A stretch of 64,000 nt of DNA from Corticium candelabrum (Eukaryota > Porifera > Homoscleromorpha > Homosclerophorida > Plakinidae). The stretch lies in assembly GCF_963422355.1 (NCBI RefSeq), contig NC_085105.1, positions 3,871,552 to 3,935,551 on the forward strand, in the 5' to 3' direction. Positions 32,000 through 43,353 of this stretch are shown here, piece by piece. The translations under genes were made by a program, and so were the position numbers. The notes beneath the pieces are model-generated. The model searched no databases. It saw only the letters and a list, made by a program, of their open reading frames with translations, and was not told where the DNA came from. Position 1 is the stretch's first letter; every line of letters begins with the position of its first letter.

Positions 32000-34900
32000 A
32001 GTGCGTGTCATTATTACTACTTATATATCTATAGTATACTGCTTGATCTAAATTTATGCCTAATTTTTGGAGTTTGGTAGTACAACTAGCAAGAAACAGA
32101 TGCAAATTGCATTTCAAGCAAGTACCAATACAGATGACTTTGTCACTGTAAATGTAAGGTTTGCTTTAATCATTTATATGTCTTTTATTTTTTATCTTTT
32201 GTTGAACTTTAAGTTTTAACACATGAAGCAGTTAGTGCAAATAAGATTGAATTCAAAATTAATAATGTCTAACAAAGTGTGCATGTCTTAATTAAGTAAT
32301 TAGTTAACTGGTTTGTTATAAATTGAGTCAATTAACTATAGTGTGTAGATACAATCTACTAACAATTGTCTACTCAGTGCGGGTATATTAAAAAATATAC
32401 TGATTGTTGTATTTATAACTGCTACTGTTTTTATAAAAGTTACACTTCATTATTTATTAAATTTTATGTGTGTATGCATGTATAAGAAAACCATATGTCA
32501 AGTTTGCAGTGAGTTGTGTATACATAACAAGTCCATGACATGCGCTATCGTAGAGTAATGATTTTGCATGGCTCATTACAAGTTTTCTATTATTAAATCA
32601 TAATTGCATTAGCAGGCTTAATTAAGTACAACATTTGAAACCATGTAGAATTTCTTACAATCTAATACTTATTAGGAAGCATGATTCATGTAAAAATTGC
32701 ACAACATATCTCAGTATTAATTTGTTTCAAAATTGAGTGACACATAGTCTTTTAGGTACACATGTGTCCATATACTGTTGTGCAGCATGTATATGTACTT
32801 TGTCACAAGTTAATGTTATCCTTTAATTACTTTTGGAATATTAATGATGTGGTTGGTTAACTATCTTGATATTAGAAAAGTAGGGAGCTTTCAGAGCTTG
32901 CTGCTTCTGATGAGGAAACAACTACAGCTCTTGATCTGTGCAAGAGAGTGCTTGGACCATATGAGAATTTTCTCAAAGTGGTGAGTTTACTTTGCAAGTG
33001 TATTAATTTACAACAATAAAGTAATACAATATATCTTTGTCGGCAGCTTGGCTGGAAACCTATTTTCACAGTTATGGAAGCATCTCTCTGGAAGGACTTT
33101 GTCAATGTCATTTATCCTATAGTTGTCGTGTGTCTCATTCTTTTGGGATACATTGTCCAATTTGCTGCTTGTTACAGCAGAAGTAACGTATGTCACTGAA
33201 ATCCTTACAGTATCTGCGATTGTTATGGCATGTAGGCAATATGTTTAATGTTAGATTTGGCAGGTGCTGCATATTTCAATTAGAAATCTGTTCTTAAACG
33301 ATTGTTTTACACTATTACGGAAAGTTTGCTTTATAGATTTTAAGTGGTCTACATACACTAAATACAAAATATATGTATATGTATATATAATTAATTTACT
33401 TATTTATTGGTTTACACACTCTGACTTAAACCAATTAGTAAATGCCAAACAGTGAATACCATTACTATCTAATCTTCTTAGATTTAAGATATAAATAATT
33501 ATTACTCGGTAACTCCCAACTTGTTTGTACATCTCACATGCTTGATTGTTGTTTGTGTATATGGTTTATAGCCAGCTTATCAATATGATGAGGCTAAAGA
33601 TGAGAACGGTACGGTTGTATACTACACTGTGGACTGTTATGATCACAGCATCAGTTCTTATGTCATACTTGACGTGATTCACATTGGAGTTTATTTCTAC
33701 TGTTTTTATCTATTCCGTTATAAACAGACAGAACAACTAGACAAAATGATGGAGCAGGTGAATGGATTTTAATTAAATGTGCAAACGTTGGCTTATTATA
33801 CATTTTGTTTCAATCAATCTTTAGACGTTTATACTGTGCAATTCAATCAAGCAGAAAGGATATCTATCTCAGAAAAAACTGACTGCATCGTTAAGGTCTT
33901 TACAAGAACTAATTTGCATGTCTGCATCATGCAGCCACTTACCACAGCACATTAATATTTAATCAATATTTTAATTTAATTAATTAATTTATGTAGTTTG
34001 CTTTGTATTGTAGACGACCTTTGTGGATTGGAATTATATGGATAGCACTGTCATTTTCAGCTCAAACATTGGGTGTGGCTGGTAGGGCTATTGAGCATGA
34101 GCGAACAAACTTTGGAGACATTGAGTTTACATGGATGGAACTGAAGAAGTAAAAACAGTCCACTGAATTAACTTTCAATTAATATGGAAATATTGTTAAT
34201 TGTCCAGCAAGGGTGGTCAGTATTCATTGGCTATATTCATGGTACTTGCATTTGTTGCATTGGATGTTGTTTACGTGGGTGTGGTTGTCAACTACGTTAC
34301 CCAGTGCAAGCTTCTTATATTCCTCATACGAGGAGTTGCAGAGAAAGTAACACAGAAGATAATTAAACTGCAAGAAGCTATTAAGGTATGTTGATTGAGT
34401 TAATGATTTGAGTCAATTTAATGAAGATTTCAAAGGTTATATGTTTGACAAATTGACATTCAAACAAGTAGATATAATAAGAATACAATTTCTTCATTGT
34501 TTTATTAACGATTACTAAGGACACATATTTTGTTTTCTAGCAACTTTATGACATTGGAGAGATGATCAGGCAGCTAAATGTTGAGTTGGGGATTGCCGTG
34601 TCTCTTCTGGAGTTCTTGTTTGGGTGTGTAGCAATTTCTGGTAAACAATATACTTAAGATCTAACAGCTAGATTGTGTGTATTGACAATTCTTACACATC
34701 TGTAGCATGGTTATCATTGAGAGACAACACCAAACATGGTGGTCCACTCGCAGCATCAGCGGTCATGAGTGCCATCTTGTGGACTGTGGTGGCTATTTTG
34801 CCAATCTGCTATGTAATGTTGCAATTCTGATAACGATACATACTCGTTTCTCTTTTACCGAGTTTTACTGTTCAGGCTGTACGTTTGTCTAATGCATGCG

Positions 34901-35064
34901 GAACAATCAAGAAACTGGGTTATAAGATTAGAGCTAGGTCATATATTCACCAAGATGCTGCACAAAATGATCTGGATTCTTTTCTGATGTTCACATCATT
35001 ATTTGATCCACGAGTAAGCAGTTGTATTTGGAGTACATAGCAATGTAATTATTGCTGTTTGCAC

Positions 35065-35104
<40 letters not shown>

Positions 35105-35291
35105 CACGCATGCGCACATGTATGCATGTATGTAAATTTGTATACAAATTTGTAGTAATCTTTTTCTCACCTAGGTCAAGCTGTTTCGTGTTCCTATTCG
35201 TGCTCAATACTTCTGGGGTATTCTTGTGACAGTCAGTTTTGTTATATTACTTCTTGCCCAACATGGAGTCATCTCATCAGGAGTTTTTTGA
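31582..35291 (+). CDS. Seven-transmembrane gustatory-receptor-like candidate 2 (tandem duplicate)
   Basis: Twelve exons join to 463 residues: 31582-31631, 32090-32153, 32876-32980, 33047-33187, 33572-33757, 33825-33895, 34014-34148, 34208-34385, 34541-34640, 34706-34812, 34876-35013, 35175-35291. Seven of them have exactly the same length as in gene 1 (105, 141, 71, 178, 100, 138, 117 nt) and all phases agree. Shared blocks include LGYIVQFAACYSRSN, CYDHSISSY, KGYLSQ-KLTASLR, WIGIIWI, DVVYVG, YVTQCKLLIFLIRG, ELGIAVS-LEFL, RLSNACGTIKKLG, LDSFLMFTS and VKLFRVPI. The final TM reads VTVSFVILLLAQ, and both proteins end SGVF. Strong conservation across both copies with a free N-terminus argues that both are functional. 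Family assignment carries the same caveat as gene 1. Confidence 0.8.
31799..31996. repeat. Facing (CA)n and (TG)n tracts
   Basis: (CA)n at 31799-31861 and (TG)n at 31932-31996 lie 70 bp apart in intron 1 of chemoreceptor-like gene 2, so they are inverted repeats of one another. Confidence 0.95.
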
Positions 35292-36141
35292 ATAACAAGT
35301 TTCCTTTGTACTAGGTAGGGTTGAGTATTAGTTATATTGGTGTGGTTATTAACATTGATTTTACTAACTGTTTGCTACAATCTATAACTTTCAAATGTAG
35401 TACAAGTATAACTATCTAGTTAAGACTGGATGTTGTACTATAGGCAGATTGATCACCTAGTGCTGGCTATTTATTCTATGAGACAGCAATGCACCTGTCG
35501 GTAGTACAGTTACAATTGACAGCCACCTACAATCAGAAAGTCTAAGTATTTTATATTGCATTCAAATACACTAGACAAGTGGCAGCTAGATAGGAAGGGC
35601 TGTTCAATAAAGGATCCTGCGGCACAACAAAAACGTTGGTTTTCAAAGAAAATTCAATTGACCAATTAAAACCGTACATGACAGTTCTGGTACATGGAGG
35701 CTGCATAATGTGACAATTTCCAATTCAAACAATTCAAACACTATTTCTATTGTTCAAGTGTTTGTAAATAGAAAGTGGCAAACTTTTGAACATTTACATA
35801 AATCTGAGATTGTTAGTTGTATACGAGTGGACATTGTGTTGACACCCATATCAATTCACATAGTGTGTTTAGTCATACAGTATCATTCAAACTAACAAGT
35901 ATGACCTTAATTCAGTTATACAAAGTAAACAGAGTGACATCTACAGTATGTAGGAATAAAATCTTTACTGTTGTATTTAATTGTAAATGGTCACTACTAC
36001 GAGAATAACACTGCAGTAATTAATGTCTACAGTTGCATATTGCTAACACTGTGACGAGATAAAATGAAAGTGGCTAATACAAGCAAGTTTTCTATGTCTA
36101 GAAAGATATGTGCCATACCACTCCATTGTGAGAGCAAACTA
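35292..36141. other. Convergent intergenic region with a dispersed-repeat fragment
   Basis: The 3' flanks of chemoreceptor-like gene 2 and the four-TM gene meet here. Bases 35665-35745 share GACCAATTAAAAC, TACATGACAGT and GTGACAATTTCCAATTCAAA with the MITE interior at 38540-38617, so they are a fragment of the same repeat. Confidence 0.6.
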
Positions 36142-37031
36142 TCAGACTGTGTGTTCGTATGTCAGCCGATGAAAAGGCTGAACATGTCTATAGTGACCTG
36201 CTTGAAAATTCTCATGCCCTATTGGTTCAGAAGACAATATATTCTGACACGATGGTCTGTCATAATGTATAGGCTGTGAATGTGTTGGTGGTCTCACTAA
36301 TTGATCCAGAAGTAAATGAACATTTGCAAGATGCCCGCTTGGTCCAATTCCAGATGGAGAAAACTGATGCTGTGGAGGTATCACAACTGGAGACTGAGGT
36401 TGATTGGGTAAAGCCTCGCCTGGTACAGTAACAGCCAACGAAATTTCTTGTGGCCTGGCTGATAGCACTACATTACGATTCAGTACGTTTTTTATCCAAT
36501 AGAAATACCAACCCTAGCCATAAAACATCATTAATCTCATCATCTTTCTATATGATAGCTGCTGCACAAGTAATGTGGTCTCACCAATGCAACAGCAGTC
36601 CCTGTTGATACAACGATAGTTACAACAGCTGATGCATAAACCCAAGTTGGAATTACGCAGTCGTTGCCAACACTGTTGGGGCAAAGATTCCGTTGAGCGT
36701 TAAGAGTTATATATGGCCAATTGGCAGTTGTTCGAATCCATTGTACTGTTGCCAATATAATCATGCCAATATAAAGCCCAGTCAGCTGTCCTGCAAGAAA
36801 GGCCTCGAGCCAGAGAAAGCCCCTACTTGCTTTGGGATGTATTTGTGCATCAACCAATACTTCAAACACTATCCAAGAGAAGTAGACAAACACAGTCAGA
36901 GTTGATGATGCCTGTACAAGTCGGCAAGTACTCGGATCAGCAGAGAACCAACATTCAGCCACATATTGTCCATCTATTATAATGCGTGCCATAGCTGCTT
37001 TATTGACTGTGAGCACCACAATGCCAAGTAC
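36142..37031 (-). CDS. Four-transmembrane protein (TMEM179-like layout), 5' exon not found
   Basis: Two exons, 37031-36595 and 36513-36142, join in phase. The first encodes an extracellular ECWFSADPSTCR loop with paired cysteines, two hydrophobic segments (LTVFVYFSWIVFEVLV; LTGLYIGMIILATVQWI), a second loop LCPNSVGNDC, and a last segment AVVTIVVSTGTAVAL. The second encodes a proline/glutamine/histidine-rich cytoplasmic tail ending EHTV, a possible PDZ ligand. The paralogue at 57913-62310 has the same order and ends EHAV. The exon carrying the start codon and first half of TM1 must lie above 37032 but was not identified; 37033-39159 shows no convincing candidate. The cysteine and TM spacing recalls TMEM179, without certainty. 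Confidence 0.7.
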
Positions 37032-37739
37032 CTACAAATACAAGTACATTTCTAGACAACAGAAACAGAGAAGACAGCCACGTAACAAAATGAGACGTAC
37101 AACCCCACATTTTGTAAAAATGTGAAGGTGAATCAACAGCAAATTAAAAGTGGATTTCACAGTAGCATCTAGAATCTATGTGTACTAATGCACATCAGGC
37201 ATTGAATTACCACACAACTGAAATGAATATGTCCCATAAGTAACACTGATGATCGATCTACCACTCATGTTTAGAAGTAGCATAGAAAGCGATTACATAT
37301 AGAGCTGTTTAATTTAAGTTAAGTACACTACTGACTTATTATTGGTTTCACCAGACAACAACTTTTATGCATTATGATAGGCATAGATCCACATTATAGT
37401 TGCATGTCATTGTGTATCACAAAGTTCTAGCCAGACAATCGTGACAGCCGGCAACCAGACAATCAATACTGACCACACCCACTGACCATACTCACTGTCG
37501 CATATCATTTAATAATAACAATATATTTTAATTTCTACCATTTTGTGTTGATTAAATATATTTCCAGATAAAAAAGATAGCCCTCCATGGTAATAATCCT
37601 AAAATGAGTAAATGTGATCATACACCCGTCACACTCTTGGACAGGAGCTGAAAAGTTTTAGGGATAATTAATTAAAGCCTCTGCTACCAAGATTCCTGTA
37701 ACCACTAATCATTAATTAACTGATCTTTACACTGGTATG

Positions 37740-37741
37740 TC

Positions 37742-37792
<51 letters not shown>

Positions 37793-37877
37793 TATATAAT
37801 AAATTTTTTATTTTTACTTTTACATTTAAACAGAACTAACTACCAAATTCTACACTACGCTACGGTGGGTATATCCC

Positions 37878-37915
<38 letters not shown>
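37740..37915 (-). mobile_element. Poly(A) retroposon tail inside a (TA)n tract
   Basis: On the minus strand a (TA)n tract (37881-37913) is followed by GTTGGGATATACCCACCG, about 80 bp of unique sequence, an A-rich segment (T-rich on the plus strand at 37775-37815), then (TA)n again (37746-37775). This is the form of a heavily 5'-truncated retroposon 3' end within a TA microsatellite. Confidence 0.55.
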
Positions 37916-38453
37916 GTATAATTCTGTCTGCCAGGTCAATGCAAATGGAGAGTGCCCCAAGCCATCTCCAATGCAATATTTAGTAGGTAGTTTTGTGCTA
38001 ACAGCGGAGCATGATACACACTACTTTACTACAGTCTTCTTTAGAAAGAAATACCTAGATCGAGCACTTTGCTGCACACAACAATTTGAGCTATAGATGG
38101 CAATTGACCAGAACAATCATAGTTTAGGCCCTCCAGCAGGCATTGCAGGCTCTAGCTAGAACTCTGTATCACCACAACACCACCCTAAATAGTTTGGGTG
38201 CTATAAAATTAGTTTAATAAACCTTTAATTAATTAATTAATTAGCCTAGCCCTACAAAGTTGGCGACCACACCGTGGCCTTATATAGGCATCGGCATCTA
38301 GGCTTACTGACCCAGTCTGATGGTGTGTCTGAAACATTTCATGACAAGACCTCTTTTAATCATTTAACACTACCAAACAAAACCTTCAAGCTGTCAAATT
38401 ACTTACTTAGGAAGAAGCCAGTTCAGAGAGATCAGAGAAACAACAACACTAAC

Positions 38454-38771
38454 CGTATTTCCGTGAGTAGTAACCCAGGGTTACTATTTTTAATCACCTC
38501 AGAACATGGCTTACTATTCGAGCATGGGTTATTATTGTTTCGACCAATTAAAACTCTACATGACAGTCTGGTACATGGTGACTTATAATGTGACAATTTC
38601 CAATTCAAATAATTCAAGTGAGAGTGTACCTACGAGCATTGGACAATACCATACGCGTACAGTAAACTAGCTCCATTGCTCCCAACGAACATTCATGCAG
38701 CAAACATCCACGGGAGTCAAAGTGACTCATGGGTTACTGTTCAAGCATGGGTTACTACTCGTGGAAATACG
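38454..38771. mobile_element. MITE with about 23-bp inverted repeats
   Basis: CGTATTTCCGTGAGTAGTAA at the left and the reverse complement at the right (CGTATTTCCACGAGTAGTAA) are inverted repeats differing at one or two bases. About 275 bp separate them and contain repeated GGGTTACT words and the dispersed segment shared with 35665-35745. Target duplication not resolved. Confidence 0.7.
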
Positions 38772-39156
38772 ATAGTCATTCATATAAAAAAATTGGCAAG
38801 ACGACTACTTTCATACTTCCTATTTCAATGATTACAGGCGAAGCTCTTACTTGTAAAAACATAAGAATATACTTTTACTACCCTACACAGATCAATATCA
38901 TACAAAGTATAGAACTACACTTTGAGTACACACAGATGGAATACAATACCAATGAAATACACCACGATAATTAATTAAATAACAATAATAAAATTATATA
39001 TAATTAGTTAGCTAAATTCACAAGCTTGAAAGTGACACACCAGACTGTGCCCGGGTGAGTTTCTATAGCGACAGTAAAATACCGAAGTAGCTACACGTGC
39101 TGGTATATGCTATTGTACAATTACATGGCAATGTATCTGCTGTCATGGCATGTCGC

Positions 39157-39325
39157 TTAAGCCTGGTTCACAATATGACGCCGACGCTGAGTTGAGCGTC
39201 AAACTTCAAAGAAACCGCCTCGACGTCGGCGGCATCCTTTGATGTTGACGCCGACGTCGACGCTGGAATAGGATTCTGTCGACGTCGACGTCGACGTCGG
39301 CGTCAATATTGTGAACCAGGCTTTA
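39157..39325. mobile_element. Harbinger-type MITE with TTA target duplication
   Basis: The ends AGCCTGGTTCACAATAT and GACGCCGACG are mirrored at the right by CGTCGGCGTC and AATATTGTGAACCAGGCT, giving about 28-bp inverted repeats. The 163-bp element (39160-39322) is flanked by TTA on both sides (39157-39159, 39323-39325), the 3-bp TWA duplication known for PIF/Harbinger. The interior is rich in CGACGTCG repeats and would fold strongly. Confidence 0.8.
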
Positions 39326-39800
39326 CCACGCGTACCCACGTGCCGCTGTAACTGCCAAAAGCAATAGTTTGCGTTCGCTTCTAAAAATTTCAACAAGACT
39401 TTTAGTGCCTACTAGACGCGTTCGAGCATGTCGTTCAAGTTCATGCAACCCGTCAGCATCTCAAACATCCATCCATTGTGCAGCAGCAACCTAGTTTGTA
39501 CAAGTTCCGGGAAACTGTTCACTCTGAAAAGGTGCTCACTAGGCGTCAGCACTCTCTGCTTACGTCACAAGGATAGGTATGTACAATACACAACAAACAC
39601 CGAGAGCAACTCTAACTTCAACCATCGAAAACTCGAGACATACCATACCACAAGAACTGTCCGAAAGGCCATTTTTTTGTTTAGCAGTCTTGCAAAAGCC
39701 ATTGTTTGATTTCCAGTAGTCCGGAAAAACCGGCTAGTTCTGGTAACAACAATCAGTCCGAAACGGTCCACCTGCGGATCCTTGCGTAATAGCAAGCATG

Positions 39801-40360
39801 TTAATAGACCTTTTCACAGGGCGTGGCACCAACAACGTCATCACCTACCGCGGCGTCAATTTGGTTCGCTTTTGATGCATTGGCGTTTGTTAACCGCGTG
39901 AGTCTAGAGTCAAAGCAACAAATTTTCTTTTCGAACTTTAACCGGTGCGTATAGCGATGCATCGAATCAGGTGAGGCCTCATTAGGACTCGGCTCTTGTG
40001 TGTTTCACAGTGATGAACGACCTCTTTCTGATCTCTTTCGTGACTCTACCGCGTCATTTTGAGTGATGGTTTAACATTGAGACTTTACAGACGTCAAATG
40101 CGGGTACAAACGTGCGTACGTAATCTATGATGCATATGTTCTGTGTGGTACGCACTTACCAAATGGTTTGGTTTGTATCTCCTGAATACTTCCTAGAAAG
40201 TGCATTGTTTAGGGAATGTCTGACGTGAAGAGGAAGTCTTTAGACAAGTCTGGTTGTGCTGAGAGGTAAGAAGAGAATGCATGATTTCATCATGAGGTCA
40301 TGTCCTCAGCTGTGGCTGTCATATAAATGAACCAGTCACTCAGTGTTGCTGTACTATGTT
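39801..40360 (+). repeat. Left long terminal inverted repeat of the ISL2EU element
   Basis: About 555 bp, matching 42797-43353 in reverse complement with only scattered differences. It includes an ATG at 40216 followed by MSDVKRKSLDKSGCAER and a GTAAG donor at 40266; the same is present in the right repeat on the minus strand (ATG at 42949). Confidence 0.9.
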
Positions 40361-40927
40361 TGCTTTTTCGCTATGTCGTTTTCCAAAGTGCTTGTATATT
40401 CAGTGTTTGGCAAGAGTCCTGAGATGTGTACAAAAAGAGATCTTTGTATGTTCTTGCAACAACATCGTACTATTGCCAGTGACCTTGCTCTGTCAACAAC
40501 TGGAACAAAGTCTATTCTTATTGAAAGGTAAGATAGCTGACAATGCATGTGCTTGTTTGCCACTATTGCTTGACTAGTTTTAATTCTGTGTACAGAGTCA
40601 GGAATGCCATCAGGAATACAGGTATCGGAATGTGGACTTTGTTGATACAGAGCATGGATGGTTGGGAGCATCACCAGCTGGTTTAATCTACGATCCAAGT
40701 AATGTTGATTATACAGATGGTGTACTTGAAATCAAGTGTCCATATTCAATGCGAACAAAACGATCTCTGAAGCTTCACAGATGCCTGGCTTCTACTGTCA
40801 ATGGAAGGATGGCCAGTTGCACTTGAATAGAAGGCACAAGTATTTCTACCAGGTGCAAGGTCAGATGGCTATAACAGGAAGGAACTGGTGTGACTTCTTG
40901 TATGGACGCAATGTGACATATTTATAG
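40343..40927 (+). pseudogene. YqaJ-like nuclease of the ISL2EU element, frameshifted
   Basis: A first part has an SAP-like stretch (MCTKRDLCMFLQQH, TTGTKSILIER) ending at a GTAAG donor at 40529. The following part has the nuclease signature HGWLGASPAGLIYDP and GVLEIKCPYS, the D/E-x-K core of the YqaJ/lambda exonuclease family. The frame then breaks near 40770 and continues in another frame with KDGQLHLNRRHKYFYQVQGQ and MAITGRNWCDF, before a stop at 40927. The ending is shorter than usual copies. Non-functional as read. Confidence 0.75.
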
Positions 40928-41267
40928 ACCGAATTAAGTATAAACATAAATTTTGGTTGGAATGCTTGCCTAAATTAGAATACTTTTATGACAAGTGTGT
41001 ATTGCCAGAAATAGTTTCACCCAGGTTTCCACTTGGCTTGCCCATGTTGGACCTTAGGTAGCAAGTAGATAGAGTTCTGTTTGTACTATTAATTAATGTT
41101 GTAATAATTGAAAATGAAATTGAACAGCAAGTGGTAGTGTGATGTATTCTGGAGCATGTGACACACAAGAGTACAGAATTATAACAAGAGCCAATATATT
41201 TACCTTTCCAAACAAAACTTAATATCAATGCCACTAATTAATATTAATCTACCCTACAAAATTAAAT

Positions 41268-42822
41268 CTACCGTACAAGAGGTGGATGCAAATTCGTTAG
41301 ATACGAACATATAGTAAATACCTGACCTAAAAGATCCATACTTGAACTAAGTGTTATGCCTTGCAAAATTCTATAGTTCTTTATCCGTCTGATCACCCTT
41401 TCTACGTCGATTCTAAGAGAAGCCACTTGCCGGCATTTAATGACATGCTCCTTGGCAAACTGACCTCCTTTTAGAAAAGGAGGTAGCACAAGAGATGCTT
41501 CAACATCCATGAGAATGTCAGCAATAATAAATCCTTTGTCTGCCATGACTTGGTCTCCAGGCACCAATTTATTAAGAAAACCAGACTGCTTGGTAAGCTC
41601 CCTGTCTGATATAGCACCAGTAAATAGTCGCGACACAAACATAACATGACCACATGGTGACATTGCAACCAATGCTTTCAAAGTGTGGTGGTGTTTGTAA
41701 CTGGAGAAGAGAGCTGATTGCAAACCCCTATCTGAAGGACGTTCTGTAAAAAGTTCTGTTGCATCAATGATGCAGGTCGTTTTTGGAAAAGCCTCTCTAA
41801 ATGACTGTGGTAAATTTCGACGTAGAGTGTCCCTTAGCAACCACCAGTCAACGTCATTCAAATTGCAATAGAGAAAGTTTATCCATGTGGCAAAAATATT
41901 ATGAACTTGAGAAAGAGAGAAACCAAACCTGTAGCTAAGACCTTTCATCTCTAGCCCCAAACGAAGACGAACCATTGTCAGAAAAAAACTCATTTAGAGG
42001 TGAAAGAGAACGAGGTTTTGCTGATTTACTCTCTGTAAATGCTGTATGTCTCTGTGACCAACATTTCAGTGAAGTGGCAGCATACTCTAACGACTTGAAA
42101 AAACCCTTGAAATCATTGTAGCTGCAAAATCCTGTATAAAACAACGTCTTTTCATCATTATCATGAATTGCCTCAACCCTCCAATTCTCGCCACTAGACT
42201 TTTGCTGTTCAAGTAATTTGATGCAGTTTTCTTTTTCCTTTAATTCCTCCTGCAGCTCAAAACACGATGCACAGTCAGAGTGAGGCTCAACATCAATACT
42301 TAGACTGTGAAAAATGTCTTCAAAGTCTTCTTCAACATTCTCATCTCTGTCTTCATGTTCCCATATTGGGGAAATAAGACTTAGAGACCTCCTGCATGCT
42401 GCAATGTTCTTCTTAGGAGTAGAAGATTTAGGCATTCTTGGTCTTGAAACAACTGCTGCAGGAAGCCTTTTCAAGGAGGAGTTTGTTTTGATGGTGACCA
42501 TGTAAAAGAAGCTCTAACTCTGGATCGCTTTATTGCAGCAACAAAAAAAAGGTGGATTTGTCTTGGACAACGTCTGTATTACACCTGCTGTTGATTTGGT
42601 TCCACGAGGAAAATGCCTACCACATACCCTGGCATTGGTTGAGACATCATCAAGTCCTAATTGTTCTAACCACTTCTGACGTTGCTCTTCATTTGAAGAA
42701 AATCTGAAAAACTTCAAATATTTCCCCTTGGCAGATACATTGGTACATCCAGGAACACAGCAAATAACCATTATAGAACGGCAACTACACACTCCAAAAA
42801 ATAAAACACAGTACAGCAACAC
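41268..42822 (-). pseudogene. THAP-DDE transposase of the ISL2EU element, frameshifted
   Basis: The N-terminal frame (42822-42514) holds a THAP zinc finger: CCVPGCTNVS, FFRFS, WLEQL, CGRHF, with the C2CH residues present. The second frame (42501-41935) contains ELQEELKEKENCIKLLEQQK, a short coiled coil. The third (41993-41268) is the DDE_4 domain: LRLGLEMKGLSYRFGFS, CIIDATE (first Asp), MADKGFI (second Asp), ERVIRRIKNYRIL (Glu). A single extra T in a run of seven near 41985 separates frames two and three, since removing one base restores the family-like EFFLTMVRLRLG; frames one and two also need joining. The break may be real or a homopolymer error. Confidence 0.8.
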
Positions 42823-43353
42823 TGAGTGACTGGTTCATTTATATGACAGCCACAGCTGAGGACATGACCTCATGATGAAATCATGCATTCTCTTCTTACC
42901 TCTCAGCACAACCAGACTTGTCTAAAGACTTCCTCTTCACGTCAGACATTCCCTAAACGATGCACTTTCTAGGAAGTATTCAGGAGATACAAACCAAACC
43001 ATTTGGTAAGTGCATACCACACAGAACACGCACGTTTGTACCCGCATTTGACGTCTGTCAAGTCTCAATGTTAAATCATCACTCAAAATGACGCGGTAGA
43101 GTCACGAAAGAGATCAGAAAGAGGTCGTTCATCACTGTAAAACACGCAAAACACACAAGAGCCGAGTCCTAATGAGGCCTCACCTGATTCAATGCATCGC
43201 TATACGCACCGGTTAAAGTTCGAAAAGAAAAATTGTTGCTTTAGCTCTAGACTCACGCGGTTAACAAACGTCAATGCATCGAAAGCGAACCAAATTGACG
43301 CCGCGGTAGGTGATGACGTTGTTGGTGCCACGCCCTGTGAAAAGGTCTATTAA
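42797..43353 (-). repeat. Right long terminal inverted repeat of the ISL2EU element
   Basis: Reverse complement of 39801-40360. Carries the mirrored ATG and short first-exon-like frame, here reading toward the transposase. Confidence 0.9.

Larger units (their letters stand above)
39801..43353. mobile_element. ISL2EU-type DNA transposon with very long terminal inverted repeats
   Basis: The 3.55-kb element starts TTAATAGACCTTTTCACAGG and ends with its complement. Between the repeats lie a YqaJ-nuclease-like gene on the plus strand and a THAP-DDE transposase gene on the minus strand, the two-protein content described for ISL2EU. Both reading frames are broken. It sits in the intergenic region, ending 585 bp upstream of the CEP295 start. 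A target duplication was not evident. Confidence 0.85.

Noticed and set aside
39428-39560. Possible first exon (MSFKFMQPVSISNIHP...) followed by a GTATGT donor
   Set aside because: No partner exon found up to the transposon at 39801 or after it, and no family match.
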